Both the position numbers and the translations under genes were made by a program. The notes beneath the pieces are model-generated. The model had not been told where the DNA came from. It was given only the letters and a program-made list of their open reading frames with translations, and searched no databases. From NCBI GenBank assembly GCA_963696075.1, contig CAVOJD010000029.1, positions 704,710 to 768,709 of the forward strand: 64,000 bases of DNA, written 5' to 3'. Shown here in pieces: positions 25,885-33,629 of this stretch. Every line of letters begins with the position of its first letter. Positions within the stretch are counted from its first letter, which is position 1. Origin of the DNA: CAJQQK01 sp963696075. Lineage in GTDB: Bacteria > Pseudomonadota > Alphaproteobacteria > Rhizobiales > Hyphomicrobiaceae.

Positions 25885-27354
25885 ATGCTCAAAAATCTAA
25901 ACGATAGCGAAGACACGCGCGGCGATGTGGCCGCCGGTGCAGACGAGTTGTCAGGCTTCGGCGCGCGCTGGGCGGGGTTGAGCCTTGCGCGCCAATTCGT
26001 CCTTGCCGCCTCCGTCGTCGTGTTGATTGCGATGGGGACGATCGGTGCGTGGGTCAATCAGAAGATCGAGCAAGGGGTGACGCAGAACACCGCCGCGGCC
26101 GCCGCGCTCTATATGGATGCGCTGATCGCGCCGTTGGCACAGGATCTCGCGCTCGATGACAAGATCTCGAAGGAGAGCGCTGATAAGCTCGATGTCCTTT
26201 TGAAGAGTGAAGAGATCAGAGGCAGTGTCGCGGCCGTCAAGATCTGGTACCGCAAAGGGCGCATCGCCTATAGCACCTGGGACGGCCTGGTTGGGCGGAC
26301 GTTCAATCCGACGCCGGCGCTGCGGGCAGCGTGGAAGGGGACGGTGACGGCCGAGTTCGAAGGCCTGCGTCATGAGGACGACTATCGCGAGCGGGCGCTC
26401 AACACGCGCCTGCTCGAAGTCTACGCGCCGATCCGCGAGCGCAGCAGCAATCGCATTATCGCTGTCTCGGAGTTCTACATCCGCGCCAACTCGCTGCAAT
26501 CGGAACTCACCAATGCGACCCTGCAAAGCTGGCTGGTGGTGGGCTCTGCGGCGCTGCTGATGATGCTTTCGCTTTCGGGGATTGTCAGCCGCGGCAGCCG
26601 AACGATCGTGCGTCAGAAAAATTCTCTCGAAACGCAAGTCAAACAGCTTGAGGAATTGCTTGCGAGCAATCGTGAACTGCGTCGGCGTGTGCAAGTGGCC
26701 TATGCGCGGTCGGGCATGCTCAACGAGCGCTTCTTGCGCCGCGTCGGCTCCGATTTGCATGATGGTCCTGCGCAGTTGCTGGGTCTCGCGCTGTTGCGGC
26801 TCGACGAATTGATGCCGGCGGAAAGTAACGCGAATGATGCAGAATACGAGACCGTTCGCATGGCGCTTGCCGACGCGCTGAAGGAGATCCGGAACCTTTC
26901 GGCTGGACTGGTGCTGCCGGAGCTCGGCGCGCTGGATCTCGGAGAAGTGGTGGAGCTTGTGTCGCGGACACACGAGAAGCGCACGACAACGGTTGTCGAT
27001 GTGTCGCGGCCGAAAGCTGTGCCGGCGGTGCCGATGGCGCTGAAGATCTGTGCCTACCGGTTCATTCAGGAGGCGTTGAACAATGCCTACCGGCATGCCG
27101 GCGGGAAGGGGCAGACAGTCAGTCTGGCACTGCACGGCTGCATCGTTGAACTTGGTGTGGAGGATGGGGGTGATGGGATCGTCGAGGGCGCGCGAGCAAC
27201 CGATGGCGACGAACAGGATCATCTGGGGTTGACGGGACTGCGTGACCGGATCGAAACGCTTGGTGGTGAAATGCGGATCGTTTCGAAACCCGGTGGCGGG
27301 ACGGTGCTGACAGCCTGTTTCGACCTCAAGAGACTTAACAAGACGGAAGTGTGA
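25885..27354 (+). CDS. Sensor histidine kinase, NarX/DegS type
   Basis: This 489-residue inner-membrane sensor has membrane helices at about 36-55 and 215-234, which enclose a periplasmic sensing domain of some 155 residues. The sensing domain has a Cache-like core (GSVAAVKIWYRKGRIAYST, then VYAPIRERSSNRIIAVSEFYI). A coiled-coil segment (about 245-270) leads to a HisKA_3 domain with the phosphorylated His292 in DLHDGPAQLLG. The ATPase domain has its N-box at ALNNAYRHA and G-boxes at DGGDGI and GLTGLRDR. The gene lies three bases after the kinase gene and one base before its response regulator, inside the glycan operon. Confidence 0.92.
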   Translation: MLKNLNDSEDTRGDVAAGADELSGFGARWAGLSLARQFVLAASVVVLIAMGTIGAWVNQKIEQGVTQNTAAAAALYMDALIAPLAQDLALDDKISKESADKLDVLLKSEEIRGSVAAVKIWYRKGRIAYSTWDGLVGRTFNPTPALRAAWKGTVTAEFEGLRHEDDYRERALNTRLLEVYAPIRERSSNRIIAVSEFYIRANSLQSELTNATLQSWLVVGSAALLMMLSLSGIVSRGSRTIVRQKNSLETQVKQLEELLASNRELRRRVQVAYARSGMLNERFLRRVGSDLHDGPAQLLGLALLRLDELMPAESNANDAEYETVRMALADALKEIRNLSAGLVLPELGALDLGEVVELVSRTHEKRTTTVVDVSRPKAVPAVPMALKICAYRFIQEALNNAYRHAGGKGQTVSLALHGCIVELGVEDGGDGIVEGARATDGDEQDHLGLTGLRDRIETLGGEMRIVSKPGGGTVLTACFDLKRLNKTEV

Positions 27355-27355
27355 C

Positions 27356-28018
27356 ATGAGAGAATTATTGCGCGTTGCCGTCGTTGACGACCACCCGTTG
27401 ATGCGGGCGGGAATCATCCGGACGCTGGAGAGCGACGGTGAGATCGAGATCGTCGGTGAGGGGGCCTCGGCGGACGAGGCCTTGAAGGTGGCGCAGGAGA
27501 CTCTGCCCGACATCATCCTGGTCGACATCTCGATGCCCGGTGGCGGCATCAATGCCGCGAAGGCGATTACGTCGGCGTGCCCGGTCGTCAAGGTCGTGAT
27601 CCTCACCGTTTCCGAGGACGAGGAGACGGTGAGTGCGGCGCTGGCAGCCGGGGCAACCGGCTACATTCTCAAAGGCGTCAGTGGGCCCGAACTGTTACGC
27701 ACGCTGGAATTGATCAAGGACGGTGCGTCCTATGTTTCGCCCAGCCTGGCAGCGCGACTGCTATCGGATACCAAGTCGAAGAAGTCGGGTGAGAGCGCCA
27801 CTGAGGATCCGGACCCGCTGTCACTGCTGACAGCGCGTGAGGAACAGATTCTCGGGTTTGTCTCGCAGGGCATGAAGAACCGCGAGATCGGGGACGAACT
27901 CAATCTCAGCGAAAAGACCGTCAAGCACTACATGACGAACATTCTCCAGAAGCTGCAGGTGCGCAACCGGGTGACGGCGGCGCTGCTCGCCCAGAAACGA
28001 TCGAGCGAGAAGGCGTGA
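27356..28018 (+). CDS. NarL/FixJ-type response regulator
   Basis: This 220-residue regulator is the partner of the preceding kinase. The receiver domain has the acidic pair Asp11-Asp12, phospho-acceptor Asp57 (ILVDISMPG) and the Thr and Lys of VILTVSE and YILKGVS. A LuxR-type helix-turn-helix (about 153-210) contains LTAREEQILGFVSQGMKNREI and LSEKTVKHYMTNILQKL. It probably regulates its own cluster. A candidate site is the 14-base element shared by the regions at 16662 and 33457, but this is inference. Confidence 0.93.
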   Translation: MRELLRVAVVDDHPLMRAGIIRTLESDGEIEIVGEGASADEALKVAQETLPDIILVDISMPGGGINAAKAITSACPVVKVVILTVSEDEETVSAALAAGATGYILKGVSGPELLRTLELIKDGASYVSPSLAARLLSDTKSKKSGESATEDPDPLSLLTAREEQILGFVSQGMKNREIGDELNLSEKTVKHYMTNILQKLQVRNRVTAALLAQKRSSEKA

Positions 28019-28096
28019 GGGGAGGGCGCCCGCTGGGCGCGAGAGGAGAGCCGGCTGGCTTGGCCTCGGTGAGTTCCAATTTCAAGGGTCTGGGTC

Positions 28097-29512
28097 ATGA
28101 AGATAAGAACATTGCTTCTGTTGATTGTCGTGATCGGGGGTGTCGCGGGGGCCGCGGCCATGGTTCCAACGGCGTCAGTCCAGCGTTCGGCCACCTACGA
28201 ATTCACCACGCGCGCCGTCGACGTCGGCGACGTGCGCAAACTCGTCATCACGTCGGGCACCGTGCGGCCGATTGCGACTGTGCAGATCGGTTCGGAAGTG
28301 TCGGGGCGGATCAAGGCGGTCAACGTCGACTTCAATGATCTCGTCAAGGCGGGGGACCTGCTAGCCGTGATCGACCCCAAGGCCTTCGAATCGCGCGCGC
28401 GTCAGGCCCAGGCGGATCTTGAGTCAGCCAAGGCGGAAGTGGCCCAGCACGAAGCGACGCTGCGCAAGGCGACGGCCGTCCATCAGAGTTCCGTTCGTGC
28501 GCTTTCGCGCCAGGAGGAATTGAAGCGGAAAGGCGTCTCTTCGGCGGCGTTGATGGATACGGCAAGCCGTGATGTCGATGTAGCCGCGGCGGATATCGAT
28601 GTCGCGCGGGCTAATATTGAAAATGCCAAGGCGCGACTTGCCCAGAAACAGGCGCAGCTCGACCAGGCGATGATCGACGTCAAGCGCACGGAGATTCGAG
28701 CGGCGATCGACGGCATCGTTCTGTCGCGGGCCGTCGAGGTCGGGCAGACGGTCGCGGCGAGCTTCAAGGCGCCGGAACTGTTCAATCTCGCAGGCGATCT
28801 CAGCCGGGTCCATATCGAAGCGGAAGTCAGCGAGGCTGACATTGGGCTCGTGCGGCAGCGCCAGAAGGTGTCGTTCGATGTCGATGCCTATCCCTCGCGC
28901 ACGTTCAAGGGCCGTGTGGTCCAGGTTCGCCTGTCGCCGAACGACGATGACAACATCGTCACCTATACCGTTGTCATCGAGGCTGAAAACCCGAACCGTT
29001 CCCTGTTTCCGGGCATGACGGCGAATGTGAAGATCGAGACCGTCAAGCGTTCCAATGTCGTGCGCGTGCCGGTCGATGCGCTGCGTTTCAAACCGCCGAA
29101 GGACTACCCGACAGCAAGGCTTAAGAAGGAGGATGAAGCCTCAGGCCCTGATGCGCTCGTGAAGCTGTGGGGGCGGCGCCTTGATCTCAGTAACGATCAG
29201 GTGGGACGTATCGAGGCCACGCTGGCCGCCGCGGCCGGCTCATACAAGAATGAGATGTCGGCTTATCGGAAGGCTTTCAACGATCTCATTCTCGAAATTT
29301 CCGACGAGAAACAGCGGATGCTCTATCTGGCGATCCTGGGGGAGCGACGCACGTCCAAGGCGACGGCGCTGTGGCTTTCAGATGTCGAGGGGCGGATCGT
29401 GCAGCGGAATGTTCGCCTTGGGCTCACGGATGCAGGGTTCGCCGAGATCATCGGTGATGAACTTCGGGCGGGCGACCGGATCGTCATTGCGAGCCGGCGC
29501 ACCTCCGAATGA
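28097..29512 (+). CDS. MacA-like periplasmic adaptor with an extra helical module
   Basis: This 471-residue membrane-fusion protein has an N-terminal membrane anchor (about 4-24), barrel-sandwich and long hairpin segments (about 45-220), and a beta-barrel domain containing SEADIGLVRQRQKVSFDVDAYP. Like MacA it would link the inner-membrane ABC transporter encoded by the next two genes to an outer-membrane channel. It carries an insertion of about 65 residues (about 354-420) before the C-terminal membrane-proximal strand. The insertion is helical and starts GRRLDLSNDQVGRI, reminiscent of the LTxxQ motif of Spy/CpxP-type periplasmic proteins. An outer-membrane channel gene is not present in the window. 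About 80 bases separate it from the response regulator gene. Confidence 0.85.
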   Translation: MKIRTLLLLIVVIGGVAGAAAMVPTASVQRSATYEFTTRAVDVGDVRKLVITSGTVRPIATVQIGSEVSGRIKAVNVDFNDLVKAGDLLAVIDPKAFESRARQAQADLESAKAEVAQHEATLRKATAVHQSSVRALSRQEELKRKGVSSAALMDTASRDVDVAAADIDVARANIENAKARLAQKQAQLDQAMIDVKRTEIRAAIDGIVLSRAVEVGQTVAASFKAPELFNLAGDLSRVHIEAEVSEADIGLVRQRQKVSFDVDAYPSRTFKGRVVQVRLSPNDDDNIVTYTVVIEAENPNRSLFPGMTANVKIETVKRSNVVRVPVDALRFKPPKDYPTARLKKEDEASGPDALVKLWGRRLDLSNDQVGRIEATLAAAAGSYKNEMSAYRKAFNDLILEISDEKQRMLYLAILGERRTSKATALWLSDVEGRIVQRNVRLGLTDAGFAEIIGDELRAGDRIVIASRRTSE

Positions 29513-29563
29513 GGCGAAACGTGCCACGAATAAGCGAACCACCACCGCGAGAGGCGATGGCAG

Positions 29564-30319
29564 ATGCCGATGACGTATCCCAGAGACAGTGAGCCGGGCT
29601 GCATGGTCGAGGCGGTCAACCTGACCAAGCACTATCGTCTTGGTGAGCAGGTTGTCGTCGCGCTCGATGATGTGTCGTTCAGGATCGAGGCCGGTGAGTT
29701 CGTGGCCATCATGGGCCCGTCGGGTTCCGGCAAATCGACGCTGATGAACCTGATCGGCGCGCTTGATGTGCCAAGTTCCGGGGTTCTGCGCGTCGCCGGG
29801 CAGGACCTTGGTCACATGAGCAGCGATGCGCTGGCTGCATTGCGCAACGAAACCATCGGTTTCGTGTTCCAGCAATTCAACCTGCTGGCGCGGACGACGG
29901 CGCTGCGCCAGGTGATGTTGCCGATGGCCTACGGAATTCGCGGCGCGCATCATCCGAAGCAGCATGCAATGGAACTGCTCGCGGCGGTCGGTCTCAGTGA
30001 GCGCGCGGGCCATTTTCCCTCGCAGCTCTCGGGCGGTCAGCAGCAGCGCGTTGCCATCGCACGGGCGCTTGCCAAGGCGCCGAGCCTGTTGCTGGCGGAT
30101 GAGCCGACGGGTGCGCTTGATAGTGCGACGGGCAATGAAATCATGACGCTTCTCGGTCGTCTCAATGAGCAGGGCCTCACCATCGTCATCGTCACCCACG
30201 AGGAGGAGGTCGCCGATTGTGCCGACCGCGTCATCCGGTTCCGTGATGGGCGGATGCAGTCCGATACACCGGCACCGCGTGCGGCGATGTCTCAGGGGCA
30301 AGAGATGGGGGCGACATGA
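29564..30319 (+). CDS. MacB/LolD-type ABC transporter ATP-binding protein
   Basis: This 251-residue ATPase has Walker A GPSGSGKST, Q-loop FVFQQFNLLARTT, signature LSGGQQQRVAIARAL, Walker B LLLADEPTGALD and the switch His in IVTHEEEVAD. These are the marks of the MacB/LolD branch, which powers mechanotransmission rather than transmembrane passage. It ends in an ATGA overlap with the permease gene. With the adaptor upstream it forms a MacAB-like tripartite pump whose ATPase and permease are separate polypeptides. Confidence 0.93.
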   Translation: MPMTYPRDSEPGCMVEAVNLTKHYRLGEQVVVALDDVSFRIEAGEFVAIMGPSGSGKSTLMNLIGALDVPSSGVLRVAGQDLGHMSSDALAALRNETIGFVFQQFNLLARTTALRQVMLPMAYGIRGAHHPKQHAMELLAAVGLSERAGHFPSQLSGGQQQRVAIARALAKAPSLLLADEPTGALDSATGNEIMTLLGRLNEQGLTIVIVTHEEEVADCADRVIRFRDGRMQSDTPAPRAAMSQGQEMGAT

Positions 30320-31551
30320 GATGGTTTCTCGAGGGGCTGCGCTCCGCGGTCACGGCGATCGTCAACAATCCGATGCGGACTGCGCTGACGACGCTTGGCA
30401 TTATCATTGGCGTTGCCTCTGTCATCGTCATGATCGCCGTCAGCCAGGGGGCCAGGCACGATATCGAGGCGCGAATCGCGAGCCTGGGGGCCAATATTGT
30501 GCAGTTGCGGCCAGGGTCCGCGCGGGTGCGCGGGCGATCGGTCGGCGCGGACAGCAATCTACCGTTTGCGGAAAAGGACGTTGGCGACATCGCCTCCAAG
30601 GTCGATGGCGTCGTTGCGGTCTCGGGGCATTTCCGGCGCGGCGGCACGGTCGTTGCCCCGCACACCAACTGGCTGACAAACATTGACGGGGTCCATCCGG
30701 CGTATCTGGCCTTGCGTGAATGGCCGATCGATGTCGGCCGGAACATGACGGAAAGCGAGTATACGGGAGCCGCAAAGGTGGCCGTGATCGGCGCGCGGGT
30801 GGCGCAGGAACTGTTCGGCGAGGAGCAGGCCGTCGGGCAGCGGGTGCGGATCGCCAATCTCCCGTTCGAGATCATCGGCGTTCTGTCGCGCAAGGGGGCG
30901 GCGCCGAATGGGCAGGATCAGGATGATGTTGTTCTCGTGCCGCTTGCCACGCTGCGCAACCGGCTGGTGAAGCCGCACAAGCTGGTGCCCAGGCAGGTTG
31001 GCTACGTCTCGGTCAAGGTGGCAAGCACTGACATGATCCCGCGCGTGCGCCGCGACATCGAGGGGATTTTGCGCCAGAACCGCAAGATCCGCTCCGAAGG
31101 CAGCGACGACTTCCATATCCGCGATCTCACGGCGCATATCGAAGCCAAGCAGGAGACACAGCGCACACTCGGCTGGCTGCTTGCCATCGCGGCGGCGATT
31201 TCGCTGGTCGTGGGCGGCATTGGGATCATGAACATCATGCTGGTTTCGGTGACCGAGCGGACGCGGGAGATCGGACTTCGCCTCGCGCTTGGCGCGCGGC
31301 GGCGGGATGTGCGCATCCAGTTCCTGATTGAAGCGGTGTTGCTGTGTCTTGTCGGAGGATTGATCGGGTGCGTCCTGGGCGTTGCGATGGCGGTTGGTCT
31401 CGCGCGTGAGGCGGAGTGGCCGGTGGTCATCGAGCCGGCAGTCATCCTGCTGGCGCTTGGGGCTGCGGCCCTGACGGGGATCTTCTTCGGCTTCTTTCCC
31501 GCACAGCGTGCAGCATCGCTGAACCCGATCGAGGCGCTGAGGACGGAGTAG
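30316..31551 (+). CDS. MacB-type ABC transporter permease (FtsX family)
   Basis: This 411-residue permease has one N-terminal membrane helix (about 15-40), a large periplasmic domain (about 45-285) and three C-terminal helices. The FtsX signature is around GIMNIMLVSVTERTREIGLRLALGARRRDV. It partners the preceding ATPase (ATGA overlap) and the MacA-like adaptor. In this operon it could expel the glycan product or an antimicrobial sensed by the two-component pair; the sequence does not decide between these. It ends 12 bases before a convergent minus-strand gene. Confidence 0.92.
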   Translation: MRWFLEGLRSAVTAIVNNPMRTALTTLGIIIGVASVIVMIAVSQGARHDIEARIASLGANIVQLRPGSARVRGRSVGADSNLPFAEKDVGDIASKVDGVVAVSGHFRRGGTVVAPHTNWLTNIDGVHPAYLALREWPIDVGRNMTESEYTGAAKVAVIGARVAQELFGEEQAVGQRVRIANLPFEIIGVLSRKGAAPNGQDQDDVVLVPLATLRNRLVKPHKLVPRQVGYVSVKVASTDMIPRVRRDIEGILRQNRKIRSEGSDDFHIRDLTAHIEAKQETQRTLGWLLAIAAAISLVVGGIGIMNIMLVSVTERTREIGLRLALGARRRDVRIQFLIEAVLLCLVGGLIGCVLGVAMAVGLAREAEWPVVIEPAVILLALGAAALTGIFFGFFPAQRAASLNPIEALRTE

Positions 31552-31563
31552 GACCGGAACGCT

Positions 31564-32154
31564 TCAGAGCCAGGTGGCGCCAATCAAATGCTTCGCGTTG
31601 GGCGGGGAATTGCAAAACGTCATGGCGTAGGCGGAGGCATTGGCCGGTTTGTAGGTAGCGTGCTTCGTGATGGCCTGGTCGAAGGCGACGCCGCGGAGGC
31701 GTGCTTCGAGGAGACGGTTGGACCAATAGTGGCCGACGATGGCGGGGATGATGCCGCTGGTGAGATCGGTGGTGAGTTCGTCCGCGATCGTCCCGAGTCG
31801 TTGCCAGACATCATGCAGGCTTTCGCCGCCTGGCAACGGTGCATAGAGGTGGTCACGCCTCAGTTTGAGCGGCTGGAGGCCTTTCTCGGCACCCTGGAGG
31901 CTGCCGAAGTCGATCTCGATCAGTTCGGGTCTGATGATGACGTCGTGGCCCCTGGCGGTGGCGATCGGACGGGCTGTTTCGATGGCGCGTTCGAGGGGGC
32001 TGGCGTAGATGCGGTCAATGTTCTGGGATTTCAGCTTTGTGACCAAGGATGCGGCCTGCGACCGGCCATTGGCGTTCAGCGGCAGGTCCTCCCGCCCCAC
32101 GAAGCGGTGTTTATTGCCATCGGTCTCTGCGTGGCGGATCAGGATGAGGCGCAT
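31564..32154 (-). CDS. Histidine phosphatase family protein
   Basis: This 196-residue cytoplasmic phosphatase of the phosphoglycerate-mutase-like superfamily has the catalytic His of LILIRHAETDGN at residue 8. It also has the conserved Arg of YASPLERAIETARPIA, the Glu of LIEIDFGSLQG and the second catalytic His in IVGHYWSN (usually VSHG). It starts one base inside the stop of the upstream GT4 gene, so both are made from one mRNA. In a cluster with three small-molecule kinases it could remove a phosphate from a sugar-phosphate precursor; that is inference. Confidence 0.85.
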   Translation of the reverse strand: MRLILIRHAETDGNKHRFVGREDLPLNANGRSQAASLVTKLKSQNIDRIYASPLERAIETARPIATARGHDVIIRPELIEIDFGSLQGAEKGLQPLKLRRDHLYAPLPGGESLHDVWQRLGTIADELTTDLTSGIIPAIVGHYWSNRLLEARLRGVAFDQAITKHATYKPANASAYAMTFCNSPPNAKHLIGATWL

Positions 32155-33335
32155 CAGGAGGCTGTCGCTGGCAGGGGGGCGCTGATGCGCGGGGCGGCGA
32201 TCACGGCGGCGTGAAGCTCGGCGATACGGCGCGCCGACTGGTCCCAGGAGTACCGCCGGGCACGGATTTGGCCGGCGCCCACAAGCGCGCGGCGGAGGGC
32301 GGGCTCCTCAACGAGGCGGATGATCGCCTCGGCGAGACCGGCGGGCTGTTGCGGCTCGACCAGGAGGCCGCTCCGGCCGCCGTCCAAGACGTCGGGAATG
32401 GCGCCGACGTTCGTTGCAACGATCGGCACACCCACGGCCATCGCCTCGACCAGCATCAGGCCGAAGCCTTCCCACCGCGAGGGCGCCGCGAGGATGTCGA
32501 GGGCGGCGTAGACGTTGGCCATGTCGCAGCGAAACCCGGTGAAGTGGATGACGTCGCCGAGGCCTGCAGCGCTGACCTCCCGGCGGAGGCGGTGGGAGAG
32601 GTCCTTGTCTTCATGGTCACCGACCAGGAGGTAGCGCAGGTTGGGCTGGCGTGATGCCAGACGCTTTGCCGCCGCAATCAGATCTTCCTGGCCCTTTTGC
32701 TGGCAGACGCGTCCGATGAGGCCGACCACGACGTGATCGCTGGACAGCCCGAACTCACGGCGGACGGGATCGCGTGTGCCGCCGGCAATGCGCTCGAGGT
32801 TGACGCCGTTCTCGACCACGCAAATCGCCGAGGGGTGCTTCTGGAGGGCGCTTGCGACGTGATCGCGCACGGCTTCAGAAACGGCAATCATGGCATCGGT
32901 CTGGTTCGCCAATTGCCGCTCCAGGAGAAGTGCGTCGCTGCCGTCCGGCCATTTGTCGTCGTACTGGTTGTGGTAATGGGCGAGGAGGCGCAGTCCGTTG
33001 TCGCGGTGGAGGACGCCTGCGAGGCGGGCATAGAGGTTCGGGCGGAAGGAATGGGTGTGGAGGAGGGCGATGCGTTCCTGTTCCAGCCAGGTGGCAAGAT
33101 GCGCGATGCTTGCGATCTTGCCGTTGTGGCCGGCGCCGAAGGTGACGGTGATGCCGTCATCGGCGAGGGCGTGCAGACGATCGGCGTTGGCGCCGGGTCC
33201 AGGTGGCTTGAGCACGTAGAGGCGCCTGCCGCCGCCGCTTGGCGGAAGTCGCCTGAGCAGTTGATGGGCTGCTTCGGTGACGCCGCCCGCGCCAAGCGAA
33301 TTAATGACCATTGCGGAATTGGTCCCGCCTCGCAT
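32154..33335 (-). CDS. GT4 glycosyltransferase
   Basis: This 393-residue GT-B glycosyltransferase starts with VINSLGAGGVTEAAHQLLRRL (GT4 N-terminal loop). An HTHSFRPNLYARLAG segment follows, then VGLIGRVCQQKGQEDLIAAA, LLVGDHEDKDL and the donor-binding block PSRWEGFGLMLVEAMAVGVPIVAT. ATG 33335 is the longest start; the ATG at 33311 is also possible. It is the third GT4 in the cluster, on the opposite strand from the main operon and upstream of the phosphatase. Its upstream region carries the 14-base element shared with 16662. Confidence 0.88.
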   Translation of the reverse strand: MRGGTNSAMVINSLGAGGVTEAAHQLLRRLPPSGGGRRLYVLKPPGPGANADRLHALADDGITVTFGAGHNGKIASIAHLATWLEQERIALLHTHSFRPNLYARLAGVLHRDNGLRLLAHYHNQYDDKWPDGSDALLLERQLANQTDAMIAVSEAVRDHVASALQKHPSAICVVENGVNLERIAGGTRDPVRREFGLSSDHVVVGLIGRVCQQKGQEDLIAAAKRLASRQPNLRYLLVGDHEDKDLSHRLRREVSAAGLGDVIHFTGFRCDMANVYAALDILAAPSRWEGFGLMLVEAMAVGVPIVATNVGAIPDVLDGGRSGLLVEPQQPAGLAEAIIRLVEEPALRRALVGAGQIRARRYSWDQSARRIAELHAAVIAAPRISAPLPATAS

Positions 33336-33456
33336 GCTTCGGCCCTGTCGTCATCAGTGTGAATGGAAGCCGTGCGGTTTGGCAACGGCTGGCCTGTCAC
33401 GGGGATCGCGCAAGCCGGGGAAGACAGTCTTGCGAGTGCGGCGCGCGGCGTAAACG

Positions 33457-33470
33457 GACTTTGGTCTGAG
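33457..33470. promoter_or_regulatory. Second copy of the shared 14-base element
   Basis: GGACTTTGGTCTGA differs at one position from the element at 16662-16675. Both copies have the same orientation relative to the minus-strand gene they precede (about 120 and 95 bases upstream of the respective starts). The rest of 33336-33629 shows no gene. Confidence 0.45.
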
Positions 33471-33588
33471 GATTGGCGGTCTGGGGCAGGTCGTGCGGGG
33501 TGAACGTCCGCCCGCATCATGCCCTTGGCATGCGTGCGCCAGTGCCGGAAACGATATTAGAGAAACCGCAGATCAGTGGCCCAGACCG

Positions 33589-33608
33589 AGGGGGCTAGAC
33601 ACCCCCCT
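33589..33608 (-). terminator. GC-rich hairpin after the efflux operon
   Basis: AGGGGG (33589-33594) and CCCCCT (33603-33608) form a 6-base stem with an 8-base loop, about 20 bases beyond the last gene of the minus-strand operon. There is no T-tract, so function as a terminator is uncertain. Confidence 0.3.
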
Positions 33609-33629
33609 GAACCCGAAATCGTCCGGCGC

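Noticed and set aside
25951..27606. Minus-strand frame of about 550 codons opposite the histidine kinase
   Set aside because: Composition is that of an antisense shadow; the kinase on the plus strand has all catalytic boxes.
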